Shown: piece by piece, positions 17,519 through 26,618 of the stretch
Layout of the letters: each line of letters begins with the position of its first letter
How positions within the stretch are numbered: the stretch's first letter is position 1
Source of the DNA: Candidatus Rifleibacteriota bacterium
GTDB taxonomy: Bacteria; Muiribacteriota; Ozemobacteria; Ozemobacterales; Ozemobacteraceae
Assembly: GCA_015233565.1 (NCBI GenBank)
Contig: JADFXM010000028.1
Location: 1 to 64,000 of the forward strand
Length of the DNA stretch: 64,000 nt
Reading direction: 5' to 3'
Translations under genes and position numbers: made by a program
Notes under the pieces: generated by a model
Database searches by the model: none
Told to the model about the DNA's origin: nothing
Seen by the model: the letters and a program-made list of their open reading frames with translations, nothing else

Positions 17519-17593
17519 ATGATCAGTGTGCCATTTTTATTCGCAGTATTTTTAACAGTTTTGTTAACGATCAATCTTACTTTCGATTTATAG
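17519..17593 (+). CDS. Possible 24-residue hydrophobic peptide
   Basis: A short frame, ATG to TAG, preceded by AAGGAGC at about 7-base spacing. The peptide is almost entirely hydrophobic (MISVPFLFAVFLTVLLTI...) and would span a membrane once. Size and character recall type I toxins or small regulatory membrane peptides, but no antisense RNA or family match can be shown. It sits alone between MITE copy B and the end of the SpoIID-like gene. Confidence 0.35.
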   Translation: MISVPFLFAVFLTVLLTINLTFDL

Positions 17594-17669
17594 AAACCAC
17601 TTATTCAAAAATAAAAAAAAGAGCAACATTTTTAAAAGAGCAATAAGGTGGAACGGATTAACCAATTCG

Positions 17670-19226
17670 TTATTTTATTGAATTGGTATTATTTATTGCT
17701 GTTCCTTTTGCTAATGGCTGCTGGTTACTGGTTTTTGTGCCTGATTGAGTGTCTTTTCCTGATGTTTGAGCGGTTTTTACTGTTGTTTGAGAGCTTTTTC
17801 CCGCTGGTTTTGCGCCTTTTGCCGCTGATTGAGAATTCTTTCCTGGCTTTGTAACATCTGATGTCGTAGCATTTAATTGATAGGAAATATTTCTGGAATT
17901 TGAAGCGGGTTGGTTTTCTGGTGGAGGGGAAATAGTAATATTTTTATAATAAAAATTTAGGATTTCAGAATATTTTGCTCCTTTCTTTGCCATACCATCT
18001 GCTCCTAATAGACACATTCCGACCCCCAATCCTTTCCCTCTCCCATTGACGACAGTGGATTTGGACAAAGGTTCGATCGTGAATCTCATGCTTGGAAAAG
18101 CATTTGGTCCAAAATATCTTCGGGAGTTATCACAAAAGTCTTGTCCGGTAACCATTTTTTCAACTTTAAGTGGTTCGTCCATTTCTCTGGCAATTTGACC
18201 TTTTAACTTCACATTGGTGACTCTTCCGGAAGAATCAAATGAAGAAGGGGCCCATTCATTAAAAGTGCAATTGGGATTGGTTGAAAAAGCAATAGTAAGG
18301 AAATCTGACATCATTTTTTCCGGCATTTCCCTTATCCAGTTGAAAAAAGCGCTATGAAAACAGTTTTCAGCGCTTTTCTGGTCAAATCTGTCATCCTGGG
18401 CCACGTGGATAAGATCTTCCTTGCCAAAAATTTCTTTGGCGCTTGAAAGGCGCCCGGAGCAGGTATCAGTGTAATAGGGGAGAAAAAATTTCCCTTGATG
18501 CAGCATAACGCGGTTTTTCTGATTTTCAACAAGTAATTCGACCAATTCACGATCAAAGCCTTTTCCCAAATAGGGAAGGCAATGAAATTGGTCGCAAACA
18601 TCGTAAGAATCTGAAGCGTGTCGTTGAGGAGATTTAGAAAATAGGCAAAATGTTCTGGCAGCAATAATCTGGGCTTTTATCGCTTCAGGTTCGGAGGTCG
18701 AAGACATTATAGACACCACTGAAACAAGAAATTCCGAAAGTTTTTGCACTGTGCTAAAAAGAATATTTCCCTGATAAAAATCCACTTCAAGAAAACTTCC
18801 ACAAAGGAAGTCAGGAAGGTTTGGGAAGTCGATATTCAATAGCCAACCATCCGAAAACTCAACTTTTCCAAAATATCCTTTGATTTCACCTTGAATTGAA
18901 GATCGAACAATGATTCCCTTGGCGATGGATTGTAAAGTGATTTCCTCTCCTTCGGGAAGCTCAATTACTACTTCATCAAGTTTTGAACTTTCCGTAGCGG
19001 TGATATTTTTTTTTAGAAACAGTTTCGCTTTCCAATTACCGGCTACTGCTTGCATGCGGGCGGTAAGTAAATCGTGATTCCTTAATATTCCAATTTTTAT
19101 TGGAGTATTATCATAAGAAGTGGTTGTACTTTTTTTCTCATTTTGTGCCTGCAAAGAAAAATTAATTGTACAAACCAAAAAAACAAAAATTAAAAAAAAT
19201 ATTCCGACCGAAATTCGTTTATTCAT
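17670..19226 (-). CDS. Exported SpoIID/LytB-domain protein
   Basis: A 518-residue exported protein. Residues ~1-28 are a signal peptide (hydrophobic core ISVGIFFLIFVFLVCTI). The SpoIID domain follows: EAIKAQIIAARTFCLF (about 183-198), YYTDTCSGRLSSAKEIFG, and a closing GRGKGLGVGMCLLGADGMA corresponding to the family's GHGVGMSQYGA-type motif. In sporulators SpoIID cuts peptidoglycan glycan strands; in non-sporulators such proteins act in wall turnover. The last ~75 residues are a Ser/Thr/Gln/Lys-rich low-complexity tail. The family's usual HG..MS is KG..MC here, so activity may be altered. It overlaps the dehydratase-like gene by four bases (ATGA). Confidence 0.85.
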   Translation of the reverse strand: MNKRISVGIFFLIFVFLVCTINFSLQAQNEKKSTTTSYDNTPIKIGILRNHDLLTARMQAVAGNWKAKLFLKKNITATESSKLDEVVIELPEGEEITLQSIAKGIIVRSSIQGEIKGYFGKVEFSDGWLLNIDFPNLPDFLCGSFLEVDFYQGNILFSTVQKLSEFLVSVVSIMSSTSEPEAIKAQIIAARTFCLFSKSPQRHASDSYDVCDQFHCLPYLGKGFDRELVELLVENQKNRVMLHQGKFFLPYYTDTCSGRLSSAKEIFGKEDLIHVAQDDRFDQKSAENCFHSAFFNWIREMPEKMMSDFLTIAFSTNPNCTFNEWAPSSFDSSGRVTNVKLKGQIAREMDEPLKVEKMVTGQDFCDNSRRYFGPNAFPSMRFTIEPLSKSTVVNGRGKGLGVGMCLLGADGMAKKGAKYSEILNFYYKNITISPPPENQPASNSRNISYQLNATTSDVTKPGKNSQSAAKGAKPAGKSSQTTVKTAQTSGKDTQSGTKTSNQQPLAKGTAINNTNSIK

Positions 19227-20353
19227 GTACCTTTGAAATGCCTTCCTTCAAGCATTTCGAAAAAACTTTCAATTCGCAATCTTGTCCTTTGGTCAATTTC
19301 AGAGGGATTTTCCCCTTCGATTGTTAAAATAGGACACTTTATCATTCTTCTAAGTAGGATATCATGAATTTGTCTATAGCAAAAAGATTGAGTGTAATGG
19401 ATTAACCCGTCAATTTTTCTTTTTTCAATTTGACAATTGATATCTTTAATACGAGGCCACACCCCATAAGGGTAGGAATATTTTTGGTAACGTGAAACAA
19501 GGTCCAAATCAAGGTCAAGCATCGCAAATTGTCGAGGAATCTCATTGAAAACTATTTTTCCACCAATTTCTTCAATTGTTTTATGGAGATCAGAAAATAC
19601 GGGAGGGACCCCTAATACCCCAATTCGTATTTTTGAAACGCCTGGTTCTCTTCTTTTCACGCTCGACAGAAATTCAGCTAATTGTTGTTCAAATTTGTCA
19701 GGTGCACCATTGAAATCCGAAGACGACAGAAGCCACTTGAAATTTTCGAACCCGGTTACAATCCCTTCTTCCCATGTCAGGCGGTCTAATTCCGCAAGCA
19801 TTTTTCGGATGGGAAATAACTTTTTTCCAATTTCTTCCGCTTCCAAAATCGTTGTGCCAAATTCAGTGGAAAGCTTTTCCATTTCATTTTTCAACGCTTC
19901 TTTGTCAGGAGGGTAGGGGAATGAAAAAGTAAAGACTTCTTTTAATTCAGGCAGAAGAGTTTCCCTAAGTGCATGTGTATTAGAGCAATCTCCACCTGTT
20001 ACAAAGATTATTTTGGAAATTCTTTTTTCTAAAACATACCCGTAAATGCCCTTGATCCAAGTGCAACAGGTTCTTGGGTAGCCTTTTTCTTCAGCCAGTT
20101 TTACATATTTATCCGGGTTATTGGAAGTAATAAAAAGATTGTTTAAATCAATAATCTTTTTTTTAGCAGAAAGAGGAATTTCAATAGGAATTGTGGAGGT
20201 AATTCCAAAAAAATCTTGTTCATCAGAGGGTTTTGTAAAATCGCCACTACAATTATTAGGAGAAGAAGCACGTTCCCTGTGAATAGCTTGTTCCCTGTCG
20301 CCTAGTGTGCAAGAATTCTGCGATAATGGAAAACATTCAGTTTTATGGGACAT
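19223..20353 (-). CDS. 2-hydroxyacyl-CoA dehydratase D-component family protein
   Basis: A 376-residue protein of the HgdB/FldC/BcrB-type family, whose members bind a [4Fe-4S] cluster and take part in radical dehydration or reduction of acyl-CoA. Visible signatures: GYPRTCCTWIKGIYG (about 91-105), TGGDCSNTHALRETL (about 119-133), GLIHYTQSFCYRQI (about 330) and LTIEGENPSEIDQRTRLRIE near the end. Cys residues in these motifs are candidate cluster ligands. There is no second subunit, no ATPase activator (HgdC type) and no CoA-transferase nearby, so a classic fermentative dehydratase role is unlikely. The first ~45 residues have no family match. It overlaps the TPR gene by 11 bases and the SpoIID gene by 4. 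Confidence 0.85.
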   Translation of the reverse strand: MSHKTECFPLSQNSCTLGDREQAIHRERASSPNNCSGDFTKPSDEQDFFGITSTIPIEIPLSAKKKIIDLNNLFITSNNPDKYVKLAEEKGYPRTCCTWIKGIYGYVLEKRISKIIFVTGGDCSNTHALRETLLPELKEVFTFSFPYPPDKEALKNEMEKLSTEFGTTILEAEEIGKKLFPIRKMLAELDRLTWEEGIVTGFENFKWLLSSSDFNGAPDKFEQQLAEFLSSVKRREPGVSKIRIGVLGVPPVFSDLHKTIEEIGGKIVFNEIPRQFAMLDLDLDLVSRYQKYSYPYGVWPRIKDINCQIEKRKIDGLIHYTQSFCYRQIHDILLRRMIKCPILTIEGENPSEIDQRTRLRIESFFEMLEGRHFKGT

Positions 20354-21758
20354 TTTTTAATATTTCTCGGAATAATATTTTTAAGGGAAATAAGAATGCT
20401 CGAAAGGCAAGCGGGGGAATTTTATATCTTTTTGCAATTGAAATCAAAGAAGGAGAGAGACTTAAATAAAAAAAATTAAATTTGGAACCCAGGAAATTGT
20501 TTAAAAGGAAATTTTTACGAAATTTTCGGAACAGATTTAGTGAATCAGGTTCTTCGGAATAGGCATAACCAGCTAAAAAACAGTGGGATTTTTCCATTTC
20601 CTTATCCCAGGTTGGCTTAAAATCAGGGGCTTCCAATAGGAGCCTTCCTCGCATACGGGTTGCTTCAGCTATATTTCCCATATAACTATAGACCAAATGA
20701 AGGTTGTCCAAGATCTCGACATCGTTGGGGACAATTTCCAGAGCTTGGGAGAGGCATTTTTCAGCTTTTTGAAACCAGGGGAGTCCATGATAGGTTCCAA
20801 GCAAAAGTGCTTTTGAGAGGAAGGAATTAGCTCCTCTTTTCAGTAGGCCAAGTCTTTGTTCCTGAAATCTTTTTTGCAGTTCCACGCCAGGTTTGAAACG
20901 AGGATCTACATGTAATACCCAATCTATCATTCTTTGGCAAAGGAAATACTCCTTCCGGTCAAGGTAAATTTTTGCTAATAGTACTCTTCCTTCTTGGAAA
21001 TCCTGTTCTTTCAGCAAAAAATTTTTTAATTCCGGGATTAGTTCATCAATTTTTCCTTCTGCTTCCATCTTATGGAATCGTTCCGACTCGGCTTGAAGTT
21101 CTTCAAGTTTTCGTTGCCGTATATCTTCCTCAGATTCAATCTTTGGAATTTCAATAGCTTTAGTTTCATCCTCGACTAAACCTTCGGTCGGGCCAAGTTC
21201 TATTTCTGCAACTCTGCGTAAGATCTTTTCAACTTCTTCGCTTTGTTCCAGTTGCTCATAGCAAAATTGCATTCTACGAAGGGTTCGGATATCAGTAGGT
21301 TTGAATTTCAGCGCTTCCTTGAATTTCTCAAGCGCGCTTTCCACCATGTTTCGGAAAACTCTTTCGTTTTCCTCTCTCAGCTTTTCCTGACCAACAGCGC
21401 CAGTTTTTGCCATGCTATTGAATTCAGCGGCCAGGGCTTCAGCTTTCTTTAGTGCATCATGTCCGGCTTTGAGGCGAATATCAAAAATGCCGTCATTAGC
21501 AATTTCCTGAGCTCTTTTTAATTTTTCGTTATCTGGAAGCCACTGATCTACTTCATTAATGAAGTCAAAGGAAATCTGGACAGCGCCCTTGCCCTGCAAT
21601 TCCCGAAAAATTCCTAATGCAAGAATTTCACTTGGGGGATTGGAGGAATTGTAATTTTTTTTGAAAAGTTCCAAACCATCAGTAAAGTTGCCACTTTCGA
21701 AGAAAAAAAGTATTTTGTCTTCGGTAGTTTTTGGAGCTTGGGCGATTGATTTAAGCAT
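20343..21758 (-). CDS. TPR-rich cytoplasmic protein
   Basis: A ~471-residue protein made largely of TPR-type helical pairs, for example VESALEKFKEALKFKPTD (about 145) and KAEKCLSQALEIVPNDVE (about 340). A Glu-rich linker lies around residues 190-240. No signal peptide and no catalytic motif were seen, so it is probably a scaffold. ATG 21758 is chosen because the upstream in-frame ATG at 21794 lies inside the terminator hairpin. It is the first gene of the operon TPR, dehydratase-like, SpoIID-like, joined by overlaps of 11 and 4 bases. Confidence 0.75.
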   Translation of the reverse strand: MLKSIAQAPKTTEDKILFFFESGNFTDGLELFKKNYNSSNPPSEILALGIFRELQGKGAVQISFDFINEVDQWLPDNEKLKRAQEIANDGIFDIRLKAGHDALKKAEALAAEFNSMAKTGAVGQEKLREENERVFRNMVESALEKFKEALKFKPTDIRTLRRMQFCYEQLEQSEEVEKILRRVAEIELGPTEGLVEDETKAIEIPKIESEEDIRQRKLEELQAESERFHKMEAEGKIDELIPELKNFLLKEQDFQEGRVLLAKIYLDRKEYFLCQRMIDWVLHVDPRFKPGVELQKRFQEQRLGLLKRGANSFLSKALLLGTYHGLPWFQKAEKCLSQALEIVPNDVEILDNLHLVYSYMGNIAEATRMRGRLLLEAPDFKPTWDKEMEKSHCFLAGYAYSEEPDSLNLFRKFRKNFLLNNFLGSKFNFFYLSLSPSLISIAKRYKIPPLAFRAFLFPLKILFREILKNVP

Positions 21759-21788
21759 AAATAATAAAATAACGCCCTTTCGGGCGTT
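21759..21788 (-). terminator. Terminator after the long zinc/peptidase gene run
   Basis: A 7-bp stem AACGCCC / GGGCGTT closes a GAAA tetraloop on the minus strand and is followed there by a T-rich tract. It lies 26 bases after the small membrane-protein gene at 21814-21990 and just before the TPR gene. T runs on plus could make it bidirectional. Confidence 0.8.
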
Positions 21789-21813
21789 TTTCAAAAAAAA
21801 ATTTTTTTCAGAT

Positions 21814-21990
21814 TTAAAAACTTTTTTTCGAAACTATCTTTTTTCTCCCAAAATGTGAAAGATCTTTGGGGTATTCCTTCCTCACAACTTCTGTTGTTCG
21901 TCGCAAAAAAAGAAACCAGGCAGTCCATGTTAAGAGCATTCCCGAGAAAACTCCACCAAAAAAAGTTAAAAAGTTTAATGGAAAAAGCAT
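21814..21990 (-). CDS. 58-residue single-span membrane protein
   Basis: A short gene with a strong ribosome site (GGAGGGAAGGA directly before ATG 21990). The N-terminal half is hydrophobic (MLFPLNFLTFFGGVFSG, then MLLTWTAWFLFL) and the C-terminal half is Lys/Arg-rich, so one or two membrane spans with a positive cytoplasmic tail are expected. It stops 26 bases before a terminator, which supports real expression at the end of the long minus-strand transcript. I recognise no family. An overlapping 77-codon ORF in another frame lacks the ribosome site and is rejected. Confidence 0.6.
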   Translation of the reverse strand: MLFPLNFLTFFGGVFSGMLLTWTAWFLFLRRTTEVVRKEYPKDLSHFGRKKIVSKKSF

Positions 21991-22146
21991 TCCTTCCCTC
22001 CGATTCTATGTTTCTTCTGTGCATTTTTCGGCAAATTGGAGGCTTTTTTTTACTAAAAACATTCTGAGTTTTGGGAAATTAAATCTATATTTTAATCAGA
22101 ATATTGTTATGAAAAATCGTGTAAAAATCTGTTCCCAAAACAAAGT

Positions 22147-22569
22147 TTAACTCTTCTTTTCGGAATTTCCCTGGTCGAAGAAATCCAATAACGAGCGTGC
22201 AAGCATGAAAAAGCTATCATCGATAGCGTTTTCTTTTAATAAATTCCGAGCAATCTCCAATTTTTCTTTCCGTTTGGAAAGTTCATCGGGAGTTTCTTTT
22301 GACCACTTTTCCATTTCCAAAATTTTAACGAAGATTTCACCGAAAATTTTGAGTTTTGCCGGAGTTAAAATAAGTCGCCCGTTTCGCCAGATTCCATGAG
22401 CCCATCCAAACCCCTCAAAAAGATTAAATGCCGCTCGAATTTTTGGGACATCAGTTTCATCTTCTACAATCAATTCATTTTCGCAGTGGGGACAACTGAA
22501 AGTTTCACCGATTAAGAAACATTCCGAGTACAAAGAGTTCTGGCAGATTGGACAAATTACGGTTTTCAA
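22147..22569 (-). CDS. Zinc-ribbon hypothetical protein
   Basis: A 140-residue protein. It starts with CPICQNSLYS and CPHCENELI, a two-CxxC zinc ribbon (residues 6-29), followed by a mixed segment with a GFGWAHGIWRNGR stretch and a helical C-terminus. The zinc ribbon may bind nucleic acid or a protein partner. The rest is not recognised. It overlaps the S9 peptidase gene by four bases, so the two are coupled. Confidence 0.75.
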   Translation of the reverse strand: MKTVICPICQNSLYSECFLIGETFSCPHCENELIVEDETDVPKIRAAFNLFEGFGWAHGIWRNGRLILTPAKLKIFGEIFVKILEMEKWSKETPDELSKRKEKLEIARNLLKENAIDDSFFMLARSLLDFFDQGNSEKKS

Positions 22570-24998
22570 TTTTTTCCTCCCGCTATTTTTCGATTTTTAA
22601 CGTACATGTCGAACCAGGCAATTGTTTCTGCTACGCATTGCATGGCTGATTCACGAGCATAATAACCATGTCTTTCCAAAGGCAAAATTACGAGTCTTGC
22701 AATTCCTCCATATCCTTGAATTGCAGAAAACATTCTTTCGCTTTGCATGGGAAAAGTTCCCGGATTATCATCAAGTTCACCATGAATCAAAAGTAAGGGG
22801 TTTTTAATTTTATTTGCATGTGTGAAAGGTGAGAGCTTGGTATAAACATCTACGGCGTCCCAATAAGAGCGTCGCTCGCCCTGGAATCCAAAGGGGGTAA
22901 GTGTCCTGTTATAGGCACCGCTCCTGGCAACTCCGGCGGCAAAAAGATCAGTATGTGCCAGCAAATTGGCCGTCATAAACGCACCGTAGGAATGTCCGGA
23001 AACTCCGACCCTTTCAGGATCGCAAATTCCGACCTCCATAAGCTTATCTATAGCAGCTTTTGCACCATCTGTGATTTGTTCCACAAAAGTATCATTTGCG
23101 GTTTTGGGTGGTCCGACTACTGGGAGTTCGGCCTGATACAATACTGCATAACCATGGAGTACCAGAAACAAAATTGAGCAGCCCTCGGGACGGGTAAAGC
23201 GATTTGATGTAGTGCGCACCTGTCCGGCAGTTTTTGGATTTGTATATTCCCTGGGATAGGCCCAGATAATTACTGGAACTTTTGATCCCGGGGTGTAATC
23301 AATCGGATAATAGAGGGTTCCCGATAAAGGAATCCCATCCTTCCGTTTGTAGGTCAGAAGCTCTTTTTTTATTTTGGTTAACTCTGGCGCAGGGTCAGAA
23401 AAATGTGTAATCGCAAAGGGTTCTTCAACATTGTTTCCAACTAATGTTCGGTTGTAATAGTTCGGAGGAAGAGTCGGATTTTCACGCAAAGTAATAATTG
23501 CACGCCTTTGTTCATCGGAAAATCCTTCAAAAGCCTCGTATGTATCAGTAGCAGCCCTGAAAATCTCTTTTGTAGATTTGTCTGACAGATTGAATAATCT
23601 TAGAAAAGGTCTTTGTCCGACTGGAGTTGCACCATTTCCACTCAGGAAAATTGAATTTCCCGATGCAATGGCAACTTCCTGGCCATCCGGAAGTTCTTTC
23701 TTAACAGGTTCTCCAGGATTATTATACGAATCGTCTGCACTTCGGTCAAAAATTAATGGAGCGGTAGAAGCATTTTGCTGTTGGTTTAAATCCAATAACC
23801 AAGTCTGAAGCCATTTTTTGTCCCGGTCAAAATCAGAAACCAATAATTGTCCAGGTTGCTCAAGCCAATCGAGTCCTGCAAATCTTTGAGGAAGTTTGAA
23901 AAACTCGGTTGGAGAAGCGGTAAAAGGCTCTTGAAGTTTAAAAAGTTTTTCTCTGAAATCCACTACATTATTGGGATCGCCACCATCAAGGGCTTCGGTC
24001 CAAATTAAGGTAGCTGAAGCAAGTTGTTGCCATCCTATATCACGAGGTCCAAGTGGAACCCCTTCGATGGGCAATTGTTCGGCCGCCGGAAGATCGGCAA
24101 TTGTCCTGATAAAATTCCCTTTCGAGTCCCAGATTTCCCAGGAATTAGCGAACAATTCAGATGGTACAATTTTTGAAAATGGTCGTTTAAGTTTTTGTAC
24201 CAGAATAAAATTCTTATCAGGAGAGATACTGAAATAGGAATAAAAATCGGGCTTCCCTAGCTCAATTGTTTCCTTTGTTTCGATATTCACTTTTTTAAAT
24301 TGGGAAATTGCGTAATACGCGAAAACTTCTTCATCATGGTCGCTCTGAATGAGATCTTCATAAGTTCTTAGTTTGGAGATTTTTCCAGTTGTCTCGCGAA
24401 CCATTGGACCATTTGGTACGGGTTCAACTTTGGGAGGGTCACTCCGATTATTAGGTACAAATGGAATGATAAGGTTCTTGGAATCTCGATCCCAGTGGTA
24501 TGGTGAAAGAAGTACAGTGTTTATAGTCCCAGTTGCAATTTTTTCACCTGTTCCTTCCAGGGGATTAAAGACCCATACTTCAGTACATTTTTCGGTAATT
24601 TTAGAGATGGCAACCTTTTTTCCGTCAGGAGACCAGATTGGCAAACCCCATGAGGAGCTCGCGGGAAGCTGAAAATCTGTAACTCCGCCGTTTCCAAGAA
24701 AAAGTGTTTTTACACCTGAAATAAACGACATTCTTTGTTTTGCATTGGTATCCGGATAAAATCGCAAGCCGGCTAATCTTAGAAATGGCTTCGCTAGTTC
24801 TGTAATAGTAGGCATATCGCGTGTTTGGATTATCAGCATGTGGTCTCCTCTAGGGCTTATGGATACCATAGGCGTAGAGGGCGCGTCGATCAATTTCGCA
24901 ATTTCAGGGGGTGGAAGTCTGTATTTTTCGTCGCAGAAAGCATTTGCTGAAAACAAAAAAAACAACCCCAACTCAAGCAATAGAAGCATTCTTTTCAT
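22566..24998 (-). CDS. Exported S9-family prolyl oligopeptidase-like peptidase
   Basis: An ~810-residue serine peptidase. A signal peptide (MKRMLLLLELGLFFLFSANAF) is followed by a beta-propeller (about 30-560) and an alpha/beta-hydrolase domain. The catalytic Ser lies in GVSGHSYGAFM, the Asp in LLIHGELDDN and the His in LERHGYYA, all in order. Such enzymes cleave peptides or oligopeptides, here in the periplasm. ATG 24998 is preferred because GGTGGAG lies 5 bases before it and the signal peptide then starts properly; the upstream ATG overlaps ZnuB. It follows the zinc-uptake genes, but nothing shows that it uses zinc. Confidence 0.88.
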   Translation of the reverse strand: MKRMLLLLELGLFFLFSANAFCDEKYRLPPPEIAKLIDAPSTPMVSISPRGDHMLIIQTRDMPTITELAKPFLRLAGLRFYPDTNAKQRMSFISGVKTLFLGNGGVTDFQLPASSSWGLPIWSPDGKKVAISKITEKCTEVWVFNPLEGTGEKIATGTINTVLLSPYHWDRDSKNLIIPFVPNNRSDPPKVEPVPNGPMVRETTGKISKLRTYEDLIQSDHDEEVFAYYAISQFKKVNIETKETIELGKPDFYSYFSISPDKNFILVQKLKRPFSKIVPSELFANSWEIWDSKGNFIRTIADLPAAEQLPIEGVPLGPRDIGWQQLASATLIWTEALDGGDPNNVVDFREKLFKLQEPFTASPTEFFKLPQRFAGLDWLEQPGQLLVSDFDRDKKWLQTWLLDLNQQQNASTAPLIFDRSADDSYNNPGEPVKKELPDGQEVAIASGNSIFLSGNGATPVGQRPFLRLFNLSDKSTKEIFRAATDTYEAFEGFSDEQRRAIITLRENPTLPPNYYNRTLVGNNVEEPFAITHFSDPAPELTKIKKELLTYKRKDGIPLSGTLYYPIDYTPGSKVPVIIWAYPREYTNPKTAGQVRTTSNRFTRPEGCSILFLVLHGYAVLYQAELPVVGPPKTANDTFVEQITDGAKAAIDKLMEVGICDPERVGVSGHSYGAFMTANLLAHTDLFAAGVARSGAYNRTLTPFGFQGERRSYWDAVDVYTKLSPFTHANKIKNPLLLIHGELDDNPGTFPMQSERMFSAIQGYGGIARLVILPLERHGYYARESAMQCVAETIAWFDMYVKNRKIAGGKN

Positions 24999-25014
24999 TT
25001 GAACTCCACCAAAA

Positions 25015-25869
25015 TTAAATTCCCGATTTGTTTTTACCAAAAAAAATAGAAAAACAAGTAACAGATAGGTAGGTGAAGCCTGCTAGTACAATACTTGTGG
25101 AGCCTGCCGGTAAATTAGGACCATAGCTGATTCCGAGGCCAAGAATTGTAAACAGGCCGCAAAGGAGAATTGACCCAACCATCAGTTGCCGTAAAGATTT
25201 TGCAAAATGTGTAGCTACGGCGACCGGAAGAGTTAATAAAGCGATAACCATAATTATTCCAACCACTGTTGTTAAGAGAACTACAGTAATTGCAGTTAAG
25301 CAAAGTAACAGGAAGTAGTAAAATTCAACGTTAAGTCCTCGAATTCTTGCAAATTCCTCGTCAAAACAAACTGCAACGAATTGGTTGTAGAATGAGATGC
25401 TTATTACTATTACAAATCCGTCCAAACCGACTATAGTCCATAAATCGGTTGGCGAAATCATCATGATGCTCCCGAAAAGATAACTCATCAGATCTTCGTT
25501 GTAGCCGGGGGTTTTGGAAATGAAAAGAATTCCGATGGCCATCCCGACCGCCCAAATTGCACTAATTGCGGTGTCTTCCCGCTCCTTTGCTTTTAAAGAG
25601 ACCCATCCGATGAGAAGTGCAGCAAGGATGGCCGATACAAGGGCGCCAAAAATAGGACTCAACCATTTAATTCCATAAACCGTTTGGAAGTATCTTGCGA
25701 CCCCCATTCCACCTAGTACACAATGAGATATTCCAGCGGCGATATAAGATATTCGTTTTACAACTACGAAACTTCCTACGATTCCACAAGCGACACTTGA
25801 CAAAAGTCCGCCAATAACGGCAAATTGAAGGAAGGGCATTTCCAGGAAATCTTTTATAAATGTCAACAT
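25015..25869 (-). CDS. znuB: Zinc/manganese ABC transporter permease (ZnuB type)
   Basis: A 284-residue membrane protein with about eight spans, of the ABC-3 permease family for Zn2+ or Mn2+. GGLLSSVACGIVGSFVVVKR near the N-terminus and the later GISHCVLGG and TTVVGIIMVIALLTLPVA segments are family features. It forms the channel with ZnuC and receives metal from ZnuA. It overlaps the ATPase gene by seven bases and is 16 bases from the peptidase gene. Confidence 0.9.
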   Translation of the reverse strand: MLTFIKDFLEMPFLQFAVIGGLLSSVACGIVGSFVVVKRISYIAAGISHCVLGGMGVARYFQTVYGIKWLSPIFGALVSAILAALLIGWVSLKAKEREDTAISAIWAVGMAIGILFISKTPGYNEDLMSYLFGSIMMISPTDLWTIVGLDGFVIVISISFYNQFVAVCFDEEFARIRGLNVEFYYFLLLCLTAITVVLLTTVVGIIMVIALLTLPVAVATHFAKSLRQLMVGSILLCGLFTILGLGISYGPNLPAGSTSIVLAGFTYLSVTCFSIFFGKNKSGI

Positions 25870-26615
25870 GAATGCCCCTCGTGTGAACAGCGGTGGTCAT
25901 GCCTGATTAATTTGGTTTCTCCGCCATATAGATTTTTTATTATTTCGCCATTTATTTGGCTGGTTGGGTGTACAACGGCCTCTCCACGAATACAGATGAC
26001 ACTTTTTACGTATTGTGAGACAAAACCCAGGTCGTGGGAAACTAAAAGAATTGTCATTCGTTGATTTAATTTTTGTAGAAGATCATAAAGGTATTCTGAG
26101 CCATGAATATCAATATTTGCAGTCGGTTCATCAAGGAGAAGAAGTCCGGGGGCTGATACAAGCGCACGTGCGACCAGAACCCGCTGTCTTTGTCCACCCG
26201 AGAGGTTGGCAAATGGACGTTCAGCGCAATCGGCCATTCCCACTTCCCGGAGTGCATCGATTGCCATATCGTTATCGGATCTGGTAAAACCTCCCCAAAA
26301 TCTAACCGGGGAAAGTCTTCCCATTAGGGCCACATCCAGTACTCTAACGGGAAATTTCGGGTCATAACGGGCATGTTGAGGAACGTACCCTATTCTCGGA
26401 CGAGCCGATGAAGGTTTGTCACCAAAAATCTTGATATATCCGGACTGAGGTTTCAACATTCCCAGAACGAGTCTCAAAAAAGTGGTTTTTCCGCCGCCAT
26501 TCGGCCCCACGATGCAAGCGAAATCGTTTTCCTGGATATCAAGGGTAATATTCTTTAATACAGGGGTTTCTTCAAAAGAGAAGAAAACTTCTGAAAATTC
26601 AACGACTGGTTTCAT
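25863..26615 (-). CDS. znuC: Zinc/manganese ABC transporter ATPase (ZnuC type)
   Basis: A 250-residue ABC ATPase. Walker A is GPNGGGKTTFLR, the signature is LSGGQRQRVLVARAL and Walker B is LLLLDEPTANID, with the H-loop at LLVSHDLGF. It ends HDHRCSHEGHSC, a His/Cys-rich tail that could bind metal and is common in zinc-transport ATPases. It lies between the binding protein (3-base gap) and the permease (7-base overlap) and supplies energy for uptake. Confidence 0.92.
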   Translation of the reverse strand: MKPVVEFSEVFFSFEETPVLKNITLDIQENDFACIVGPNGGGKTTFLRLVLGMLKPQSGYIKIFGDKPSSARPRIGYVPQHARYDPKFPVRVLDVALMGRLSPVRFWGGFTRSDNDMAIDALREVGMADCAERPFANLSGGQRQRVLVARALVSAPGLLLLDEPTANIDIHGSEYLYDLLQKLNQRMTILLVSHDLGFVSQYVKSVICIRGEAVVHPTSQINGEIIKNLYGGETKLIRHDHRCSHEGHSC

Positions 26616-26618
26616 TTA

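Noticed and set aside
21791..22024. 77-codon minus ORF overlapping the small membrane protein
   Set aside because: The alternative frame (21814-21990) has a far stronger ribosome site and a membrane-protein pattern.
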